Source: Cryptomeria japonica (lineage: Eukaryota > Streptophyta > Pinopsida > Cupressales > Cupressaceae). Taken from it: 64,000 nucleotides of DNA. The notes under the pieces were generated by a model. The model did no database searches. It worked only from the letters and a program-made list of their open reading frames with translations, and was not told the DNA's origin. The translations under genes and the position numbers were made by a program. Below, piece by piece: positions 36,401 through 48,817 of this stretch; positions within the stretch are counted from its first letter, which is position 1, and each line of letters opens with the position of its first letter. The DNA is taken from positions 25,057,406 through 25,121,405 of the forward strand of contig NC_081409.1 in the NCBI RefSeq assembly GCF_030272615.1, given 5' to 3'.

Positions 36401-39400
36401 CCTATACCGGCGAGGTCTAGATGGTACTCTTCTTAGATGTTTAGAAAGCGACGAAGCTCAGATTGCATTACGGGAAGTGCATGAAGGGATATGTGGTCCA
36501 CATGCTAGTGGTCCTACCTTGGCCAAGAAACTCATCAGGACTGGATATTACTAGCCCAATATGGAGAAAGACTCATATCAGTTTGTCAAGAAATGTAAGC
36601 AATGTCAAATTCATGGAGACCTCATACATGCGCCAGCACAAGAACTTCAACCACTTGCGTCTCCTTGGCCCTTTTGTCAGTGGGGACTCGATCTCATAGG
36701 CAAGATTCACCCTCCTTCCAATGGTCATAAATTCATTATCACTGCCACAGAGTATTTTACAAAATGGATTGAAGCCATGCCTCTCACACAAGTTACTGGA
36801 AAACAGATTGCTACATTCATCCTCAACTATATCATTTGCTGATACGGTATTCCTGTTTCTATTATCACTGATAACGGGCGTCCCTTCAAAAATCAGGATG
36901 TTTGCGAACTCTGTGACCGCTTCCATATCTCCCATCGTTTCTCCACACCATACTACCCCCAAGGTAATGGCCAAGCTGAGTTGTCTAATAAAACAATCTT
37001 TAAAATCCTAAAGAAGACAGTCGACGATGCTGGTCGTAATTGGCATATTCAACTTAATCCTGCACTTTGGGCCTACCGCACAAGTGTCCGTACACCTACA
37101 GGAGCTACACCCTATTCACTAGTCTATGGTTCTGAAGCCATCTTGCCTATTGAGGTCGAGCTACCCTCTTTACGGGTCTCTTTGCAAAATATCATCAGTG
37201 ATGAAGACTACAGGGTCTCTCGCTTACAAGAGCTGGAACTATTGGATGAACGAAGACAAACGGCTTATAGTCATCTCAAAGCTTACCAACAACGAATGAG
37301 TCGCAACTACAATCACAAGGTCAAGCCTCGCACATTTGAGGTAGGTGACTTAGTTCTCAGAGAAAATCCTAAAAATCAACAAGACAGAGAGAAGAAGGGC
37401 AAGTTCGAACCAAACTGGCTTGGTCCTTACATTATTACAACAACATATGGATCTGGTGCATATCAGCTCTCAACTACAGAAGGTGAACCTTTGGAGGATC
37501 CTATCAACAACATGCACCTTCGCAGGTTCTACACATAGCTCTTCAGAGTATCCTAATTCAAAAATACAAAAAAAAAAAATTAAAAATTTCAAAAAAAAAA
37601 AAAAAAATTCAAAAATTCAAAAATACAAAAATTTTTTTTATAAAACAAAAAAATCGTTACTTGGTGAAAACCTGGCAAACAGGCGCCTTGTGACACAAAA
37701 AACATTGAAAAATCGAAAAAAGTAAAGAGAAATAATTTCGTCCAACGGTGAAAACCACTTCGGTGGCGCCCTGGGCAAGTACCATGGTGAAAACTGGGTC
37801 ACCAGCGCCATGCATAGAGACATTGCTCCTCCCTCCTTCAGGATTATCTTTCATCATTTCACTTTGCACACACTCACAACCTATTCGTTCATAAAAATCT
37901 TACCCATTCCCATCATGGCTTGGCAATTGATCTACCCAAGATTGGTTAGCCATTCATAATAAACATTCCTTTTCATCCCTTTCCATCCATAATAAATTAG
38001 ATCCTATCTATGGCTAAGGCAAATCCTACGTCTAGTGATGGGTGTGGAACTGAGAACATCACATGTTTCGAGGAGTACAATTTCTTCCAGCTTTCTTCAG
38101 TTTATTCGCGCGCAATCCGCAATAAAGCAACATTTGCATTGCCAGATCCGCAATAAAGTTTCATCTTCTCCGCAATAAAGTATCAATTTCATAGATTCAG
38201 TCAGTTTTAGATGAGACACAGCAGCAACAATGGGCTTCAACAAATCAAAGCTTTCAACAGACTCAGACAACATTATGGTTCAGTGCTATCTATCCTTTCT
38301 GTGAAAGTAAACATTGTGACCACAATCAAATAAGACTTATACAAGTGACAAGAGACACTAAACTTGAGGACTACAGTGGATGTTGGTGTCGAGTCTTGGT
38401 TTTCTTTTGATTTCATCTTTTTTGGTGACATGCCTTTTAGCTTTTCCGGGATGTTTTTGACTAGAGATTATATCTCCAGGATGTCTTTGACTAGAAAGGC
38501 GAGGATGGGGTATCGTCACCTATTTGTATTTTCTGTCTGTGGATTGTCTCTTAGTAATGCTATGACTTGTCCAAGGATATGAGGACACTGTGAGTCTAGT
38601 ATGAATTGGGGCATTCCTTGTTTGTGACTGTCTTATCTCCATGCAAACAGGTACAATGACTTTCTGGGTCGAACATATGCCTCGATTGTCATAACCTATT
38701 TTGCCATAATAAAGCTCAATGATGATAACGCACAAGAAGCTCTTTCACTGTCATATCTTCTGTCTTTCACCCCCCCTTTTCTTGATTGACCTTCATCGTC
38801 CTTCTCGAGTCCGCGTAGCCTGCTATCAAATGATTGAGTATAATGACACACCAAAAACATTTGCATTTCATGTAGTTGCACCTACATTACCACATATAAG
38901 CATTTCATACATACATATAGATATCACAACTGCATCACATCCTGCACACAACACCTGTTAGCACAATTTACATTTGCATTATCATATTCATCTGCATTAC
39001 TTACATTCACATTTGCATCATGCATACACATATAAAACATAAACGAACAAAAAAAAAATAAATTGCATTGCATCATATACATATTTGCATCCATATCATA
39101 AGCATCACATAAGAACATCTCATCACATAGGTACACATGCATATAGCTGCCGCAAAGATGCATCATCTCATATATATATATATATATATAAAGTGTCATG
39201 ATACAATGATGTCAAAATCATATGGCTACAATCACCCGCAGGTGTCTACATCATTATACAAAATGGTACAAAACTGATTCAGAGGAACTCACTGATCACT
39301 CCTGCCAACACTATTGGTAGTGCTAATCCTATCCATGTCATGGTATCCCATGCCACGTGTCCCACCCTCATTTCCAATCTTGGATCCTAGAACACTTGTC

Positions 39401-39744
39401 TAAGGGCATCCCTGTCTCCGTCTCGATCGTACGGAATCAGCTCCCCATCAATCGGTATCCGCATAATCCTATATACATCCTCCAGGGTGACTGTCATCAC
39501 ACCCATCGGCAGATGAAACGTGCACATCTCAGAGTGCCATCTCTCAACCAGTGCAGTCAGCAAACCCATGTTTGCCCGAAACTCAGGCACATATAGCACA
39601 TGTCTCAAACCCATCTTTTCGATGGCAGCTCTGTCCTCGAGCGACAACTCAGGTCGCAACCTCTGCGTCGACAAGAATCTCTCCCGTGACTCTAGCATCG
39701 GCAAATACTCATGCAGTCAAACAACTCAATCATGTCAGTTGTAG

Positions 39745-40025
39745 TGGCATTCACTGTTTATCACAAAATGCTACTCGCTATCTAAATGCATATGGCTATC
39801 TACCCTAGTGACACTTACTGTTCATCACAAAGTGTTGCTATTTATCCTCGTGGTACTCACTGTTCATCACAAAGTACTACGTGTGTGACACTCCCTGTTC
39901 ATCACAAAGTGTTACTCACATTTGCACTCACTGTTCATCACAAAGTGCTGCTCATATTTCAGTACTCCCTGTTCATCACAAAGTACTCTATCTTGGTACT
40001 CACTGTTCATCACAAAGTGCCTTGA
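39745..40025. repeat. Short tandem repeat cluster, CTGTTCATCACAAAGT
   Basis: At least seven copies of CTGTTCATCACAAAGT or a close variant, spaced about 35-45 bp, with less conserved DNA between. It lies in the gypsy element's tail, within the interval between the two antisense exon-like pieces. Confidence 0.88.
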
Positions 40026-40179
40026 TCTATCCTAGTCTTCCTAGAGGACCTGCTTGAGTGTATCCCCTCAGCAGCTTATCCAATCGACAACGTATGTTCA
40101 TCACAGAACTGCCGATTTGACCTAGAAGATGCAAATTCATACTTTTCAAACGCAAACACGCTTACATAACATAAAGGCA

Positions 40180-40402
40180 CTCAAAGACTGCACAGACGCA
40201 CCTACCTGACGCAGACGTGCCTATGCTCTGCATAGACGTGCCTAGTTGACATAGACGTGCCTTCTTGGCACAAACGCGCCTGAACAGCACAGACGCGGCC
40301 GCAATTGACGCAGACACGGGTCCAGACATAGACATGCTTGGCACAAACACAGACGCGCCTAGCGAACACAGACGCGCCTGGCACCAACGCAGACGCGCCC
40401 AA
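40180..40402. repeat. GC-rich short repeat cluster, CAGACGCGCCT
   Basis: About ten copies of CAGACG(C/T)GCCT or variants at 20-30 bp spacing, markedly richer in GC and CpG than the rest of the gypsy element. Differences among copies are mostly C/T and G/A. It too lies between the antisense exon-like pieces. Confidence 0.85.
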
Positions 40403-40928
40403 ACATTTTTTGACACTTTTTGGACCCTAGTCTAAGCACATTTATTACCCTATTCGACATGCATTAATGACAAAATTCAATGCGTCAAAGTACAAGGAGG
40501 TTTGGTAGTACTTACTAGCTCTCCTGCCTCTGCTGGCCTCTGGAATCGGCGAACGCGGTCAAATCTATGAACCAAAGCCATCGCTGCTGACTGTTGTTGC
40601 TCTTTTCTCTCTCTGCACTCTAATCTCTCATGAATGTGTAGATGACAATGAGGATGTATTTTCCCCCGTGGTCTATCTTATAGCCTACCCTAGCCCTCGC
40701 ATTCATTTCCTGAGTCAGTCTTCGTTATCTCATGACTTTGTCACTTTATCAGGTCAATCCATTCTAGCCTTTCTTTCTTATCAAGAGATTGTCTGCAATC
40801 TTTTCAGACATTTTCATCCAATCTCTCGAGGGGGCATATCATTCCCATTCTGGGGCAACTCTGTATCAGTTCATCTTATCTTCTTTGAAACAACGCAACA
40901 AGCTGCATTGTCTCAAAGAGGGGCAAAA

Positions 40929-41698
40929 TGTAGACACCTAAAATTGTCATGTCTAATTAAATAAATATTTTATTTATTTAATTATCTAAGCTTAATTCTT
41001 CTATTAATTAAATAAATCTTTATTTATTTAATTCATTCATTTATCCTCTTCTAGCCTTATTTCTCATTTAAATAAATACATTTATTTATTTAAATTATCC
41101 TTTTCCTAAATTAAATAAATATCTTATTTATTTAATTATCCTACTTCTTCTATTAATTAAATAAATCTTTATTTATTTAATTAATTCATTAGCCTTTTCT
41201 ACCCATGACACATGTCATTCATCTCTTAATTCATACACTACCTACCCCTCTCATTATTTTATTATTTCTTTTACCTACCCTCTAATCATAGCCGACCTCC
41301 TTTTACACCTCTCAATCTTATCCCTCCATTTCATATTGTGTCTTCTATATAAGGAGATGCTTCCTTCATTATCAAACCCTAATGAGCTAACTACTTGATC
41401 AATTGACTACACTACGATCCTACTTGCAACCACATTCCGTTCTTTGTTAAGCTCTTGTGCATATAAAATCTGAGAGCAAATATATCAAGCAAGATCAATG
41501 GAGATAGGAAGAATGGAGATCAAAACCCTATTGGACATGTGATGGTATAATCTTTGTGATTTCATGTGATTTGCATTGTCTTAGGTAATCTTCATATGTT
41601 ATGGTGGATCTTTGTTGATTGTTAGGCTAGGGTTTTGTGGTTGAATTCATTTAGCCTTTCAATATTGTTATTATTGTTATCCATTTTCACCGTATACA
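40929..41698 (+). repeat. 3' LTR of the gypsy element
   Basis: 770 bp, same ends and length as the 5' LTR at 30085-30854, with about six single-base differences by eye. It is followed by the GTTAC target duplication and the resumption of copia-2. Confidence 0.94.
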
Positions 41699-43492
41699 GT
41701 TACTAGTACAAGCATAGGCTCAGGTAGTGAGAGTTCGCAGAGTATGGAGTAACTCATGCAACAGGAGATGCATCAAGAAGACATGGAGGTTGATGTTTCA
41801 TCCTCTACAGTTGGCAATAGGAATCATGAGGTTCAACCAACACAAAAGAATACTCAAGAGTTAGTGGGTACTCCTAGGAGGAGTAGTAGACAATGGAAAC
41901 AACCAACCAGGTATGATGACTATGTAGCATTAGTTAGTCAGTTGGTAGATAGTGAACCTTCTAGCTATCAGGAGGCTGCACAACATCAGGTGTGGCAAGA
42001 TGCAATGGTTGAGGAGTATACCTCAATAATGCAGAACAATGTGTGGGAAGTAGTTCCTAGACCAACAAATAGGGTTGTGGTTGGATCACGTTGGATCTAT
42101 AAGATCAAGCACGGTGCAGATGGTAGCATCGAGAAATACAAGGCAAGGTTCATGGCAAAGGGGTTCTCTCAAAAGGAGGGAATAGACTATGAGGAGACAT
42201 TTGCTCCAGTGGCTTGGTATACTTCTATATGAGCTGTAATATTGGTTTCAACATAGATGGGATGGCAGATCCATCAAATAGATGTCAAGACAGTGTTCTG
42301 AAATGGCGAGTTGAAAGAGGAGGTATACATAGAACAACCAGAGGGCTTTGTAGCACACAATAAAGAGACCTGCATGTGTAGATTAAAGAAAGCTTTGTAC
42401 GGACTCAAGCAGGCTCCCAGAGTGTGGTATGAGTGCATTGATAGTTACTTGCAGGAAATGGGCTTTGTGAAGAGTGAGGTGGATGCTAACCTCTACTACT
42501 TGGTGGTTGGGGGTGAGATTCTCATTCTTGTTCTATATGTGGATGACTTGTTTCTAACAGGTTCACTAGGGCTCATAGAAGAGTGCAAGAGGGACCTTGC
42601 AGCAGAGTTCAAGATGAAGGATTTGGGACTTATGCACTACTTTCTAGGCATGGAGGTATGGCAGACAGGTGGAGATATTTTCCTTGGGCAAGGGAAATAT
42701 TGCATCGAAATCTTGAAGAGGTTCAAGATGGAAGATTGCAAATCCATGTCTACACCTATGATCACAAATTGGAGGAAGGTAGACACATCCAGAGAGAAGG
42801 ATGTAGATCCCACCTTATATAGGCAGTTGATTGGTTCTCTCATGTATTTGGTCAATAGCAGGCTAGATATAGCATTTGTAGTTAAGTCTCTTAGCCAGTT
42901 CATGGTTGAGACAAAGGGAGTGCATTGGACAGTGACAAAGCATGTGTTGCGTTATTTGCGAGGTACAATTGAGTATGGGATTAGATATACTTGAGGTGAA
43001 GGAATCAGGTTGATGGGCTATACTGATGCAGATTGGGCAAGCAGTACAACAGACAAGAGAAGCACTTCAGGGTGTTGTTTCAGTTTGGGATCAGGAGTTG
43101 TCTCTTGGTTCAGCAGGAAGCAAAAGTTTGTGGCTCTAAGTTCAGCAGAGTCAGAATACATAGTAGCTAGCATGGTGACATGTGAAGCTATATGGCTTCG
43201 AAAGTTGCTAGTAGCCTTGTTTGGTCAGAAGGTTGAGACTACGGTGATACACTGGGACAATCAGAGTTGCATCAAGTTGACTGAGAATCCAGTGTTTCAT
43301 GATAGATCAAAACATATAGACATCAGGTATCACTTCATCAGGGATTGTGTACAGAGGGGGATTGTTCAGCTACAGTACATACCTACAGAGGAGCAGGTAG
43401 TAGACATTCTGAAAAAGGCATTGGGGAAGGAGAAATTCATCTTCTTTAGAAATAAGTTGGGTGTCGTGCAAAACAACTTCCTCACTAAGGAG

Positions 43493-46400
43493 TGTTAATT
43501 ATGGGTAGCTTGGATAGCTGTTCGACCTGACTCAGAAATAGCAGCACTAGGTATGGGTAGTTTGGACATCTGTTCGTCTTGACCCAGAAATTAGAAAATG
43601 GTTTCTTTTTTTCAGATCTTATTGTTAGGATAAAAACAATTGTTATTTAATAGTGGCTCTTTTTAGGTGACACCTCATAGCCAAAATTAGTTATTGGTTA
43701 TTGATAGGGAGGCAGTGCAAGTGGAATGCTCAAGTGACTTATATGTTCACTAAGTATAGGACCTTACTATTTTCAAGGAATTTTTGATGTAATCAGAGTG
43801 CAAAGGTTCATAGACCATCTCAAACTTCCTCTTGTTTCACCTCCCTAAGTCAAGACCTCTTGTATGCTGAAAGGCTTCAACCCCATAACCACTCTGGCTT
43901 GCTAAAACTATGTTCTTGGGGTCTGTCCCACAAAAGGTGTCAAATTCACATGAGGAAAACTTGTTTCAATTGGCATTGATATCTTTTGTGCTTTTCATTC
44001 ACCATTCGTGTACCCGATTTGACCAAAATTCAATTTTAAGGCCTAAAAAGGCTACAAGCAATTAGCCCTCCTTTTGGGGTTTTGTGCTCACCTTGTTCAA
44101 GCGATGGACTTCCAGACTGAAAGGTTTATATTTTTGGATACCCTTTTGGGAGTTCTTGAAGATTCATCAAGTTTGGGGGTCCCCAAGTCCTTCTCCATGA
44201 CTATCCCAAAAATGGGCATAAAAGGAGGGTTTTGGAAGGGTTTGTTGTCAAAAACCACATTTCAAGCTTGGGAACCTCAAAATGATTCAAAGACACATAT
44301 TTCTACCTTGCTATTGGCTAACAAGACCATAACCAAAAAATTTTAAACCTCACAAAGTGAAGAACAAGATTTTCATGATATGCATACAAAGGAAATGCAA
44401 CATTTGACAATTTTGCACTTTTGCCTTCCACAAGCACTTTTTTTGCAAAATTCCAATTACAACAGAAGCATATGAACATAAAAAACATTAGAGAAAATAA
44501 GGAATCCAATTTTCCCTACACAAAAGGCATTAGGCAAGTACAAATGTTAAATAGTTCACTATCAAGTAAATGGGACTGCACTTTTCCTCTTTTCACTGTT
44601 TTTCCATTTTGGACCTGCACTTTGCAATGTTAAAACACATATTTGAAGGTTTGTTTGTGCTCTATAAAAAATGCTCTGTCTTCTTCATACATGAATTCCT
44701 TCATACCTGCAATTTGAAGAAGAGAAAATCCATTTACAACTTCAACAATATGCAAAAATCAGTCATACTTGACTGTGGTAGCCTGTTGCGCATTTTACAT
44801 TTTTGCCTAAGGAGATCATTGTTTGATCTTGGCTTTTACATTACCCAAGGGCAGGGCTTACTCCTTTCTTGTACTTTTTTACAAGCAAACAAAGTATGGA
44901 TAGAGGTTTTCACACCAATGAATGGTGGAGAGCAAACTAGGAAAGAAAACAACTACCAAACAGTGACTCACTGTTTTGGCTTACAATTCATGAAACTGAA
45001 ACATATAACCTTCCTCTTCCAGACTTAGGAAGTCTCTTTGCTTTCTCACAACACTTAGACAACACATATGTCTGTTCACCAAAAGGATGCAAATGCTATG
45101 GGAGAGCAAAGCATCATACTTGTGCAAAGACCCTAGCCAAATGGCTTACTTGCCTAGGGCTCCATGGCCACAAAACACCTTGTACCCGCACTCTTGAAAC
45201 CAAAACTCATATTTACATAATGTAAAAATTGACCAACTGGTTCTTGAGAAGCCATGAACACTTTAAGACTCCAAGAAACCAAGTTGGTCAAGCATTCTTG
45301 CCCAAATTCCTAGACTGGGCAGTGAAACTGTGAAATCAAAACAATTTTGCTACAAATTCAAAACTTAATCAAATTTAATGCCACCAAAGGGAGGATTCTA
45401 AGAAAACATAGTGGAAACTGAAACTACAAGAATAGTATGGAAAAGTACAGCAGGTGTACGGATTGCTGCTCACACCAAGTTAGAAATTTGGGAAAAACAA
45501 GGTAAAATGAGTGTAAACTTTCATAATCCTTAAAAACTCCGATTGAAAAACCCTTAAAATAGTTCTAACAAGAGAATAAATACCATTCCAAGTTGGTTAA
45601 CCTCTTTTACGGATAGGTACATGTCCAAACACACTAAAATTTGACATTTTGGATGCCAAAAATGACAACTTTTGTGCCTAGAAGGTGTAGGGTTGGACTC
45701 AAAACCCACAAAACACCTAAGAACAATTCACACACCTAAAAACCAAACATAAAACATGCCTAGACCTTTTCAGAACAAAATCACATAAAACACTCACTTT
45801 TTACAACATTTTGCCAGGCAACTCCAAAATTGGCAATTTTGAGCAAAAGATGAAAATAGGAAAACAAAACCTCATAATGAGTTCAAAACTCATCCAAACA
45901 ACTTAAAGAAACACAAAAACAACTTAAACAACCATTCCCACTCAAAACTAATGAAAATCAAACTTGCTCTCAAACCTGTGTTGAAAAATGAGGCCCAGGT
46001 GCTCCTGCACTAGTTATTGAGTTGTCTTAATCTCAACCGTTGGTTTGAATTTATCTCGGTCGTTGGTTTTCCAACAGAGTAGTATAAAAAGGGGTCATGG
46101 GTCATTTGGAAAAGATGAAGTTTGAGAATTATTTGCAGAGTTAGCAAATAGTCTTGCGGTGTTAGCAAGGGGTGCAATGATAGTGTTGGGGATAGCAGTG
46201 CAGGAATATCAGTGGGAGAAATTGGGAGATTGTCATTGTTCTTCCTGTGAGAGGCAAGTAATTTTCTATCTCTTAATTTTTTGAAGTTAATATATTTCTC
46301 ATCTGCAATACTGGTTTTCCCTTCAGAGTTTTTCTAGGGACAACTGTCCAGAAATATCGTGTCATTGTGTTACATATTTCTTTTCGCCTATTTTTATTTG

Positions 46401-46496
46401 TGAAGTTGTAGTTGTGTTATTTTCCAATATTTTTTGATCAAATAATCTATTAAAGATAGGAGGTTAATAATCAATAACTGCAATAGAATTTTCACA
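43493..46496 (+). repeat. 3' LTR of copia-2, split by an insertion
   Basis: The LTR sequence runs 43493-43704, is interrupted by a 2.3-kb element, and resumes at 46013 to end TTCACA at 46496. Without the insertion and its target duplication it is about 688 bp, matching the 5' LTR. Confidence 0.92.
43705..46012. mobile_element. 2.3-kb non-coding element with 8-bp target duplication (hAT-like?)
   Basis: Flanked by GTTATTGA at 43697-43704 and 46013-46020; the intact 5' LTR has this 8-mer once, so it is a true target duplication. Length 2,308 bp. The ends read TAGGGAGGCAGTGCA and CTCCTGCACTA, at best a short imperfect inverted repeat. An 8-bp duplication and a TAGGG start fit the hAT superfamily, but no transposase or long coding frame is present, so it would be non-autonomous. 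The interior is unremarkable AT-rich DNA. Confidence 0.75.
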
Positions 46497-46501
46497 AGCA
46501 C

Positions 46502-48815
46502 TATTTCTAGCATTGCATGTGTAGTGTTTAATAAGAGAAGCTATGTGTGGGATGGTGTATTATTAAGCAAGTGACTAAGACAAGTGCAACCTTCTTGAAG
46601 ATAAATCATCATGTTTACACTAAAAGACACTTGTGAAATCCATTTGGGAGCATTTTCAACATGTTTGAAGGGTCTAGAATAACTACAAGAATTTGATCTC
46701 TTACCAATCATTGATATGGTGATTCTCTAGGGATTAACTATATACACACCTTATCAACAATGCATGCATATATGTGTCTAAGGATTATATCACAAAAATC
46801 AATTGAAGCTAAGTTAAAAAAAAATAGCTTATTTTGAAAAGGATGAGTATGATATGATGAATGACATTGGTGAGTGATATATCTACCTTTAGTGATATAA
46901 GAATTGTTTCATCCTAAACCACAATGTTGTAAATGAGGCATACTTGAAAAATTTAGAACTTTGATAGTGACTTTGTGATGAGATTATTCAAGTTGTTGCC
47001 ATTGACCAAGAATCCTAGTGTCTATCTTTATGCATATTTTACAAATGGTAGATGCATTATGCTTCACATACAATGCAATTTTTGTTACTACTATGCTAAG
47101 ACAAATATTTTTAGGGTCCATGTCTAGTATCTAACTATAATACTAGAATTTTTTTACACTTTTTTGTTCATTTTAGCCCTTAGCCCATGTGTGTCCATTC
47201 TTTATGTTTGAAAAGACTCCTTTAAAATTTATTTTGTATGATTCTCTTTAGTGAATTTGTAATTATGGGTTAGTTTTAGAGGATTCTATATATATTTAGA
47301 AAGTATGACTTTTTGTTTTGTTTTAGATGCTCAAAAAGTTGTAGGTTCTTGTCTAACATTGTCAAGGCCACTTGACCCAATCATGGTTGCTATGTTAGCC
47401 TCCTGAAATAGTCATGGCCACCCACAAGGCTACTACTTGTCCATTTTAGACCCTAAATCATCACATTTTCAATCCAAATCAATACCAAAGGTCCTTAATA
47501 ATTTCCTATATCCATCCATGTCTATAAATCAACATTTTATTAGGTGATATTGCTAGATAATTTTGTTGGGAAATATATAGGTTCAATACCGAAGATTGTG
47601 AAAATCAATGTCTATCTTATAAACCAATTAAAGGATGAGACACAAGGCTTTGACAACTACAACATGAATCTAAAAATTATATGTAAATCTGAAAATTAAG
47701 TTTTCTTAACATGGAAAATCATGCTTAGATCCTTCTTCTTAATGATGCCAAAACTCAGCCTACATGTAATGCTTAATAACCTATCTAATGTGAAGTTATA
47801 ACAATAAAGAGTAAATAATAACATCATCGTAAGATAGAAGAAATGAGGCACAAATCAACAACATAAGATCATCACATAACATAGGATTTGTGTGGAGAAA
47901 ACCTTGAAAAAAGAAGCTCCACCAAGAAGAGATGTCAAGTGTGCATTATCAACAATAAATATGACTACAATATATTCACTTTCATTTTTCTCTTAGCCTG
48001 CAACATAGCAACACCTATGTAGCTATGAACACCCTCCTTAGGCCTCCCACCTGTCCTTGTAATACAAATCCATAAATAGAAACCCTACAATAATTAGAAT
48101 TTCTATTTCATTTTTCTAATTCTTCAAGTCACAATATGATGCAAGAGAAGAGCATACTCAACTTTTCAAGAGAAACCAATATATGCAATCTAGATCTCTC
48201 AAAAACACTAACAATTATTATTCCCATAAATAATAATACCATGTAAGAGTTGGTATAAAATATTCTATACCATAAAATATTTGACTATGAAAATAGCTAC
48301 CTAAGATCTATGAGTTTCAATGAAAGTCTGCAAGAGAATCAAACATGAGTAAATACTTATATTTATCAAAGGATACAAAAATGGATCAATGATACATGAT
48401 GTATAAGTGAGGCCTTACTATTATAAGCAAGGTGAGGGGATAGATGAATATAAGATTATAAAATTTATCACAATCATATGACATGAGATTTAAGGATATG
48501 TGTATCCTAAGTGTACACTAACTAAACAAGTTAACTAACAAGTGTGAATGTGACCTAAATAGGAACTAGTTAAAGGCAATCTCCATTTTCATACCATCTC
48601 CTTCATTTAAGTTTTTTTGTCCACACGATTGCTTTAAATTTCTCTCATGATAAATTTTTTATTTCTACATTGGTGTTTGGACACTCTCTCATGCTAATTT
48701 CATCTAATTACTATTTTTTCATCCATATTTTCTCCTTATATTTACCTTTCCTCCACTACTATTTTGGACTAGTGATGCCCTTACATTTTATCTTATTCTC
48801 TTACAATATCTTAAC
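46502..48815. other. Intergenic DNA right of the nested block
   Basis: About 2.3 kb of AT-rich sequence without a gene, RNA gene or repeat that I could recognise. Short open frames are scattered and unsupported. It probably represents old, unrecognisable transposon-derived DNA. Confidence 0.5.
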
Positions 48816-48817
48816 AA

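Larger units (their letters stand above)
39290..40581 (-). pseudogene. Antisense plant-mobile-domain gene remnant inside the gypsy tail
   Basis: On the strand opposite to the element, about 39390-39704 encodes a plant mobile domain (PMD, aminotransferase-like) signature: RPELSLEDRAAIEKMG, LLTALVERWHSEMCTFHLP and MTVTLEDVYRIMRIPIDG. Similarity continues a little further to about 39290. A possible first exon begins with an ATG at 40581 (MALVHRFDRVRRFQRP) and ends at a GTAAG donor near 40516; the repeat clusters between would be intronic. PMD genes captured by plant LTR elements are known. It is carried within a fossil element and is broken. Confidence 0.65.
37540..40928. other. 3.4-kb 3' tail of the gypsy element
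   Basis: Lies between integrase and the 3' LTR. It begins with A- and T-rich runs (about 37560-37700), then repeats of GGTGAAAAC near 37660, 37750 and 37788. A TATATA run lies near 39171-39190. The rest contains the antisense plant-mobile-domain remnant and two short-period repeat clusters, described separately. A purine tract (GAGGGGCAAAA) precedes the 3' LTR. Confidence 0.75.
30085..41698 (+). mobile_element. Ty3/gypsy element, Tat-type, inserted in copia-2
   Basis: A fossil LTR retrotransposon of 11,614 bp with both LTRs (30085-30854 and 40929-41698, 770 bp each) and the target duplication GTTAC (30080-30084 and 41699-41703). Parts: gag about 30920-31730; a CCHC-like remnant near 31860; aspartic protease with a DGGAG active-site variant near 32585; a G-patch-like segment near 33300-33390; reverse transcriptase with YVDD near 34920; RNase H about 35240-35700; a second, archaeal-type RNase H about 35780-36170; integrase about 36470-37540; then a 3.4-kb non-coding tail with an antisense gene remnant. 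The dual RNase H and long tail fit the Tat lineage. Largely complete but broken, with a handful of breaks. The LTRs differ at about six sites (under 1%), so the insertion is young, perhaps a few million years old at conifer rates. Confidence 0.93.
27032..46496 (+). mobile_element. Ty1/copia element (copia-2) carrying two nested insertions
   Basis: A fossil LTR retrotransposon bounded by the 5-bp target duplication AGCAC (27027-27031 and 46497-46501). Without its two insertions it measures about 5.5 kb. Parts: 5' LTR 27032-27718; a primer site starting TGGTAT directly after it, resembling the usual initiator-Met tRNA site; gag from 27835 (MASAGLRDQDRLDGASNF) with zinc knuckle CFGCREFGHYVSNC near 28555; protease near 28730; integrase about 29100-29880; reverse transcriptase and RNase H about 41750-43490; 3' LTR 43493-46496. 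It is broken, with several breaks besides the insertions. The LTRs differ by roughly 7% by eye, so it is clearly older than the gypsy element inside it. Confidence 0.93.

Noticed and set aside
38924-39199. Minus-strand frame with repeated Tyr/Met/Asp near the TATATA run
   Set aside because: It is a translation of ATACATAT-like low-complexity DNA in the gypsy tail.
44570-45028. 152-codon open frame inside the 2.3-kb insertion
   Set aside because: No recognisable motif, low-complexity composition, and the element otherwise looks non-coding.
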